This document shows positions 58,748 through 64,000 of a stretch of 64,000 nucleotides of DNA, piece by piece (the first letter of the stretch is position 1; each line of letters begins with the position of its first letter). The notes below the pieces were generated by a model. It did not search any database. It worked only from the letters and a program-made list of their open reading frames with translations, and had not been told where the DNA came from. The position numbers and the translations under genes were made by a program. Source of the DNA: Glutinoglossum americanum (Eukaryota > Ascomycota > Geoglossomycetes > Geoglossales > Geoglossaceae); contig JAGHQL010000034.1 in the NCBI GenBank assembly GCA_020080175.1, forward strand, positions 62,001 through 126,000, given 5' to 3'.

Positions 58748-60860
58748 ATGTCTTCAAGGGCTCTACGTAAGGCGCAACGCCAACGTGAAGAGGAATTAGG
58801 TTCACTCAATCGGGATGACCACTCGGAACTGGATGTGACCTTTGATCGGGATGAACTCGACACCATCGCTGCACAGGCCAAACCGAACCCCTTTGCCATG
58901 TTAGGGGTTGAAGATGGAGAGGAAGAAGAAGCACCAGAAGATGAACAAGTCCCGGAAAGTACAGATATCGTGAAGAAATCTATTTCCAAGCCAAAAAATA
59001 AGAAAAGAAAAAAGAAGGGCAAGAATAAAGCGCCTTCTGGAATGGCAGACGAACAGCTCGACGAAATTGATGTAGCTCTACAATCCCTTGCTCTGAAAAA
59101 CACCGCAACAAACAGACCTTCCGGTCAAGGCTTGACTGAAGCACAAGCGGCGGAGAATACTGAGTGCTTTTGCGAATTGCTGGCCATCGACACGCAGGGC
59201 CTTAATGCGACAAACGAGATGCGCCGTCTGTTTGGGCGAGTTGCTCTGGAGACAGATAGTGGGAACAACCGCGCAGCTACCGGTGGTGGGAGGAGACGGG
59301 GAAGAGGGGAAGGCCTTGCTGGGGCGGTTGCAGGACAAGTGCCGGGGATGAGAGGAACGAGTTTGGGGCTTCGTAGGAATGTCTTTATCCAGGGGAAGGA
59401 TACCTGGCCCCAAGCAACGGCAGGAGGGCTGGGAATGGAGGTTGTGGAGAAGAGGGAGGACGGCACGGTGGAATATAGGTTCGTGCACAACACAGCATAC
59501 CAAGACGTGCAGAGGCAGTTTTTCATGTGTGTGGAGTCGTTTGACCCGGAGAGGATGATACAGCTTTTGGTTCACAACCGTAAGTATCACACGCAGCCTT
59601 ACATTTACTCTCCTTTCTCACGTCTCTTTTTTTTCTCCTCCACTCTCCCGATCTAACAAGCACACAACAAAAGCATATCATATTTCAACGCTCCTACAAG
59701 TTCATGAAATCGCTTTAGCGGAGAGAGACCATTCCACCGCTGGCGATCTCCTGGAGCGGGCTCTCTTCTCCCTTGGCCGCTCTTGTCACTCGACATTCGC
59801 AGCCAATCTTGCACAAGGCAAGGCGAGACTCAATTTTCGCAGGGCAGAAAATCGAGAGCTATGGCTCGCAACATGGAGATACATCAAGAACCTTGGAAGG
59901 CGAGGGACATGGCGGACAACATTTGAGTGGGCAAAACTCTTGCTGAGTCTCAGTCCCGGTGAAGACCCCTATTGCGTTGGTCTGATCATCGACCAGCTCG
60001 CGTTGAGGGCCAAGCTTGGGAAAGAACTGCTCGATCTCGCAGGTAGCCCAGTATTTGCCTCACAATGGGTCGACTACCCCAACATAGCATTCTCCGTGGC
60101 TCTAGCGCATGACCAACTCAAACAGCCAGAGAGAGCCAGATCAGCTTTGGCAGCGGCCATCCAAAAATTCCCGTGGATCGTCTCGAGGATGTTAAAGGAA
60201 CTCAACGTTGAGCGAGTTCCACCAACACTCTGGGGCTTGGAACCTCTAACCGTACCCGATCGGCTACTATCTGAGTTGTACGTCGTCCGGTCAAAGGATA
60301 TTTGGAATACGCCGGAAGCGACATCTCTTCTCGTCAAGGCTGCTGAAAAGGTCACCGAAATTGGCAGTCCATCACCCCGCTGGGACTCTCCCATAACGAT
60401 CAGCCAAGCCCGCCACGTCCTTCTTAACGATATCCCTGCCCTTATTTCCCTCCTACCACAACACCTCCTCGATCCGGCAACATCGCCTCTAGATCCTTTT
60501 CCTCCAGTCGATGACGTGTCGCCATATACGACGCCAGCCAGCCCAACGGCTCACCAAGACACTGAAATTGTACGTGAGTTGCGAAATATCGAAGCTTTCT
60601 TTCTCAGTCTTTGTCCGCCGACCGAGACGGCACCCGATACCGTCCCCTGGCAGGAGTTGCACACCTACGTTGGGGAGGTGGCTCAAAACAACAATGCTAA
60701 CGAGTCAACCATTGCAGATCGCGCGAGACGCCTGACCCAACTGCTCGAGGCGCTGGAGGCACGCCTATCTCGGCATTCACCGCCTAGCACAGAACAAACG
60801 CAAACAGCTGGCGGAGTCCAGACGCGAGCACCCCCTCGCGATACGCCAGCTGACTCTTGA
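58748..60860 (+). CDS. RQC1: Ribosome quality control complex subunit Rqc1 (TCF25 family)
   Basis: Cytosolic factor of the 60S ribosome quality-control complex that acts with the Ltn1 ligase on stalled nascent chains. Exons 58748-59579 and 59674-60860 (94-base intron) give 672 residues. The product begins MSSRALRKAQRQREEE and has an acidic then Lys-rich N-terminus (SKPKNKKRKKKGKNK). The TCF25 core includes RRNVFIQGKDTWP, EYRFVHNTAYQDVQRQFF, and after the splice VHN-PYHISTLLQVHEIALAERDHSTAGDLLERALF. Alpha-helical repeats follow (DPYCVGLIIDQLALRA, WVDYPNIAFSVALAHD). The length suits fungal members. Confidence 0.92.
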
Positions 60861-61791
60861 AAATAGCTAAAAGCTGCCGAAATTAGAGTTGAGGGATTCC
60901 ACAGCTTCCAAAGTAGGCAAACGAGAGGGAGTACGGTGAGAATCAGCCTACAGGGACCCTCTTTTGTGTGGGGGAAGCGAGAAAAGAGTGGGGGTTTGAG
61001 GAGGAACGAAGTGCCCGAAGCGGATGGGGATCGTCATCTACGACGGCAAAAGAGAAACCCCGGGGGGTTGTTGTCGTTGTCGTTGTTGCTCTTGCTTGCT
61101 CTTGCCGTTGCTGTTGCTGTTGCTGTAGATACATTATCACATCGACGTACATGGCGTGCATGGCGTGCATGGCGTGCACAGGCCTCGACGTGAACCAAGC
61201 AAGAGAAGAAAAAAATAACACGGAGAAAAAAGCCCGACTATAAACGAAGCACCAAGACAATGCGTTGGACGCACGCCCTGACAAGCAACGGAGCGACGAA
61301 AACCAGAGCCAGAGCAAAAATAAGCCCGCATGAACCGATAGATGGGTGGTTTTCCTTTTCTTTTTTCTTTTTTTTCCCTCTTCTTTCCTGGGGCGACCCA
61401 CCGGCTCGAAGCATCGACAAGCCCAAGCAAATAAGAATTTGCCTGCCCCGTTGGCTCGTATGAATAAAACAAAACGATCAAAGGTTGGGAGCGCATGAGC
61501 GGCGAAAGCCACCCCCTGCGACTGCTCAGCTCTCTGCCCTTTACTTTTTTCTTTTTCCCTTTTCTTCTACCCCACTCGGGATCCAGCATCGCGCGAGTCA
61601 GCCTCCAGCCGGACACGCACACCCGTTCGTAAAAATACACACGTCCACATGCGTATGCGTATATATAAATATAAACATAAACACAAATACGGGCGATACG
61701 CGTATGCGGAATGGGAAAATGTGACGAGAGAGGCATTGTCCGGTCCCTCTCTCCGCCTCGGGGGGAGACTTGCAAGCTCAGCTCCCCTTCC

Positions 61792-61820
61792 GTCTGTCTG
61801 TCTGTCTGTCTGTCTGTCTG
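61792..61820. repeat. Tetranucleotide microsatellite (GTCT)n
   Basis: About seven perfect head-to-tail units of GTCT, uninterrupted. Confidence 0.95.
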
Positions 61821-62341
61821 CCTTGCCCTGCGCTTCCCTGCAGAGCCAAGACGAAAGCAGGGTGAGGTGAGGTGAGGTGGGAAGCTGCAAGGCGGTGGGG
61901 CAAAGACGAGGCGAGGTAAGGTAAGCGGCAAGCCCCTCAGGCGCCGAAGCGGAGAGCACGAGAAGAGGAGGAAAAGGAAAAAGAAAAGAAAAGAAAAAAA
62001 ATAAATTAAAAAGTTTAAAAAATAAAAAATAAAAAATAAAAAAAAATAAATTGATATGGAATTGTTTACATGGCCATCGGAGGTGATGTCCCTTTCCGTC
62101 CCTTTCCTCCGCACGGATCTTTTTCTTTTTTCTTTTCCTCACCTCCGCCCCCAAAAAAGCCGCTTATTATCATTATTATTATTATTATTACTATTGATCC
62201 CCCCTCCCCTTCCCTCAATTTATTTTTTCTTCTTCTTCTTCTTTCTTCATCTGGATTCTCTTTCCGTGTTTTGGTTTGGTTTTCTCGTTTGTTTGGATCG
62301 TTGCGTGCGTGAGATAACCCGAAACGGTCCAGGGTCTGAAG

Positions 62342-62363
62342 AAAAAAAAAAAAAAAAAAAAAA
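62342..62363. repeat. Poly(A) run
   Basis: Roughly 22 consecutive A residues; exact length may suffer from sequencing slippage. Confidence 0.85.
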
Positions 62364-63098
62364 GAAGTAATTTCCGCAGGGCTGGGGGTTTTTTTCGGGG
62401 TTCGTATTTCCCCGCACCAGCAGCGGAAAATCGGCAGGGGGACGGGGAAAATCGGTGGGCGCCGTGACCCGGAAATGCTTGTTGTTGCTATGTTTTCTTT
62501 TGCGATTTGCGTGAGGGTTGAGACGTTAAGGGAGGTGGCACGGATCGGGCGTCGGTGTTGACATTGAGTCTTTTCAAAGCCGTGAATCGTGAATACGGTA
62601 TATACATTATAATCTCTACAGTAGTTAATGTACATACGCAGTGAGGCCGTAAGTTCTGTGCCTTCCGTCCTGTTTTTGTAATCCCCAAATGAAAATCCCA
62701 TGGCGGTGATGGTGGAACCCAAGGAAAAAAGCATGATAATGCGCAAACTTCAAATCTCCTGCGCATCTCCCCTCTAGAGATGCGCAGGGAGGGGGGAATA
62801 AAAAAGGCCGTTTCAATGCAGTGCCAAACACAGCTAGGTATAAAGTACAAGAGTCAAGCTCCACTCCATGGTGGCAAGAGTAAGTAAAACATGTCGTTAC
62901 GGGGGTATAGCCAAACCGCGCCTAGGGGACACACCCAGTGTACCCTTCTTTCCCGAATCCGCGCCTAGAGCTCTGCATTGAGCCCGCAGAGGCGCGCCTT
63001 ATGCTGGGGCGCTGGTGGCCCAACCACCAAAGGGTGAGAGGAACACGGAAAGAAGCAAGAATTATAAATGTCTAGAATGAAAACTCGCCATGTGCTGA

Positions 63099-63468
63099 TT
63101 ATATGAATCCGTCGACCGCACGTACGGGGATAGGGCGTGCCGCGAGCATGATTGGCCCAACCGCACCAACCTCATCAGCAAGGTCGTGCTTGGTGCTGGA
63201 GAGTGAACTCTGCCGGGAATGCGAGGAGTGCGTCAAGAACATGAAAGATGCTGAGCCAGTCGAGATGCGTCGGGAGGCGAAGTCCGTGAATGTTAGGCAT
63301 TTGCGGTTGCCGCTATTCATAGGATTCGTCAGTGTGACGTTGCCATTGCTGCGTGAGACAATGTCCTCATCATCGTCATCGTAGAAGGAAACGCTTGAAC
63401 GGCGTCGGCTGTGGGCCTTATAGTCCTCGTCGTCGCCCTCGCAATCGTCCCCGCCGTCGTAATCACTA

Positions 63469-63518
<50 letters not shown>

Positions 63519-64000
63519 AAAGCCGGGACTCTGCTGAGGGGTACTCGAGCCGGAAGAAATGAATTCCAACGCTCTCTTCGTGGGTGTCGGAATGCGCTTC
63601 GGGGGTTCAAATGGGGATGATAGGCAAGCGGATGTAGGCGTAGCGGTGGAGCTGCCTTCACCGTTCCTGCTCCTGACGCCGGGCTGCCGCGGCTTCCGTA
63701 CCTCCCTCGCCTCCAAACTTTTCATCAGCGCCTCGAATCGCTCGACTGAGTTTTGCTCCGGGCTCGTGGCGAGCTCTGCTACACCGGGTATACAATTCGT
63801 CATGAATACGCGGTCGAGAATTGTCTCCCTCCTTGGCGAGGAGGGACTCATCAGTCCAGAGTGCTCCTCCGCATACGTCGATGATGGCGAGCCGGAGTCG
63901 ATATGAACCACTGCGTGGCCCTCAGCTACCGGAGTCAAGGGCGTCTCGTATACGGGTGATGACAGCTCAGATGTCCCTCTGCTGTAGAACGACTTCCTGT
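63099..64000 (-). CDS. Acidic, poly-Asp protein of unknown function, 5' partial
   Basis: The frame is open from the right window edge to a TAA at 63099-63101, giving at least 300 residues. The sequence is Ser/Pro-rich and disordered, with SP/TP sites, an N-terminal block (ETILDRVFMTNCIPGVAEL), then KRIPTPTKRALEF, and a run of about 17 Asp coded by GAC/GAT repeats (63457-63515). It then has RRRSSVSFYDDDDEDIV and GNRKCLTFTDFASRR. SSVSF after Arg residues loosely resembles an RVxF docking site for protein phosphatase 1, but this is weak. The start lies beyond the window. I do not recognise the family. Confidence 0.65.

Larger units (their letters stand above)
60861..63098. other. Simple-repeat-rich zone between two convergent 3' ends
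   Basis: 2.2 kb of low-complexity DNA. It contains GTT/CTT triplet runs (61067-61127), ATGGCGTGC x3 (61151-61177), a tetranucleotide repeat, GGTGA x4 (61861-61880), an A-rich purine run (about 61972-62050), an ATT/ATC triplet run (62165-62194) and an A run of about 22 (62342-62363). A 325-codon minus-strand frame across it is made of simple repeats and is not a credible protein. I found no conserved coding or RNA gene. Confidence 0.7.

Noticed and set aside
61137-62114. 325-codon open frame on the minus strand
   Set aside because: It consists of simple repeats and phenylalanine- or tyrosine-rich runs translated from AT and CT tracts, and has no domain.

Overview
The window is nuclear DNA of a filamentous ascomycete (Pezizomycotina). 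This rests on short GT-AG introns (mostly 48-110 bases, branch points like CTAAC or CTGAC), compact genes on both strands, and fungal-specific families: a WOPR regulator, Mmm1, Alr/Mnr2-type CorA, the Golgi GDP-mannose transporter and an EDC/PNRC-motif protein. The class is not resolved from the sequence. I find 25 protein-coding genes, one of them doubtful and two running off the ends. No tRNA, rRNA, transposon or virus-like element could be supported.

Layout. 1-9.1 kb: 3' part of GSK3 kinase, URM1 and ELP2 head to head, CAF16, and MOD5. Three of these five serve tRNA anticodon-loop modification (mcm5s2U34 and i6A37). 10.4-17.8 kb: a CorA-type Mg2+ transporter, SPC1 (signal peptidase complex), HRT1/RBX1 (cullin RING ligase) and an EDC/PNRC-motif protein. 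19.1-24.3 kb: cardiolipin synthase CRD1, a very AT-rich island, and a WOPR-domain master regulator with 3.1 kb of upstream DNA before the next gene. 27.4-37.6 kb: TDP1, prephenate dehydratase PHA2, release factor eRF1 (SUP45) and acireductone dioxygenase ADI1, all on the minus strand. 38-50 kb: a secretory and membrane group of phosducin-like TXNDC9/PLP1, GDP-mannose transporter VRG4, ERMES subunit MMM1, COG1, GPI13 and an unnamed conserved single-pass membrane protein. 54-64 kb: PUF3, RQC1/TCF25, a 2.2 kb simple-repeat zone, and the 3' part of a gene for an acidic phosphoserine-rich-looking protein.

Most genes are housekeeping. Functional themes recur among neighbours: decoding fidelity (URM1, ELP2, MOD5, SUP45, RQC1), mRNA fate (CAF16, EDC/PNRC protein, PUF3), mitochondrial lipid and contact sites (CRD1, MMM1) and ER/Golgi glycosylation (VRG4, COG1, GPI13, SPC1). 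Exon boundaries were worked out by hand from reading frame, splice sites and family sequence, and almost all close in phase. The main exception is the first GSK3 intron. No clearly new multi-gene system was found. The best leads are the tRNA-modification neighbourhood, a 17-base perfect palindrome just upstream of PHA2, stop-free 3n introns, and the two unnamed proteins.
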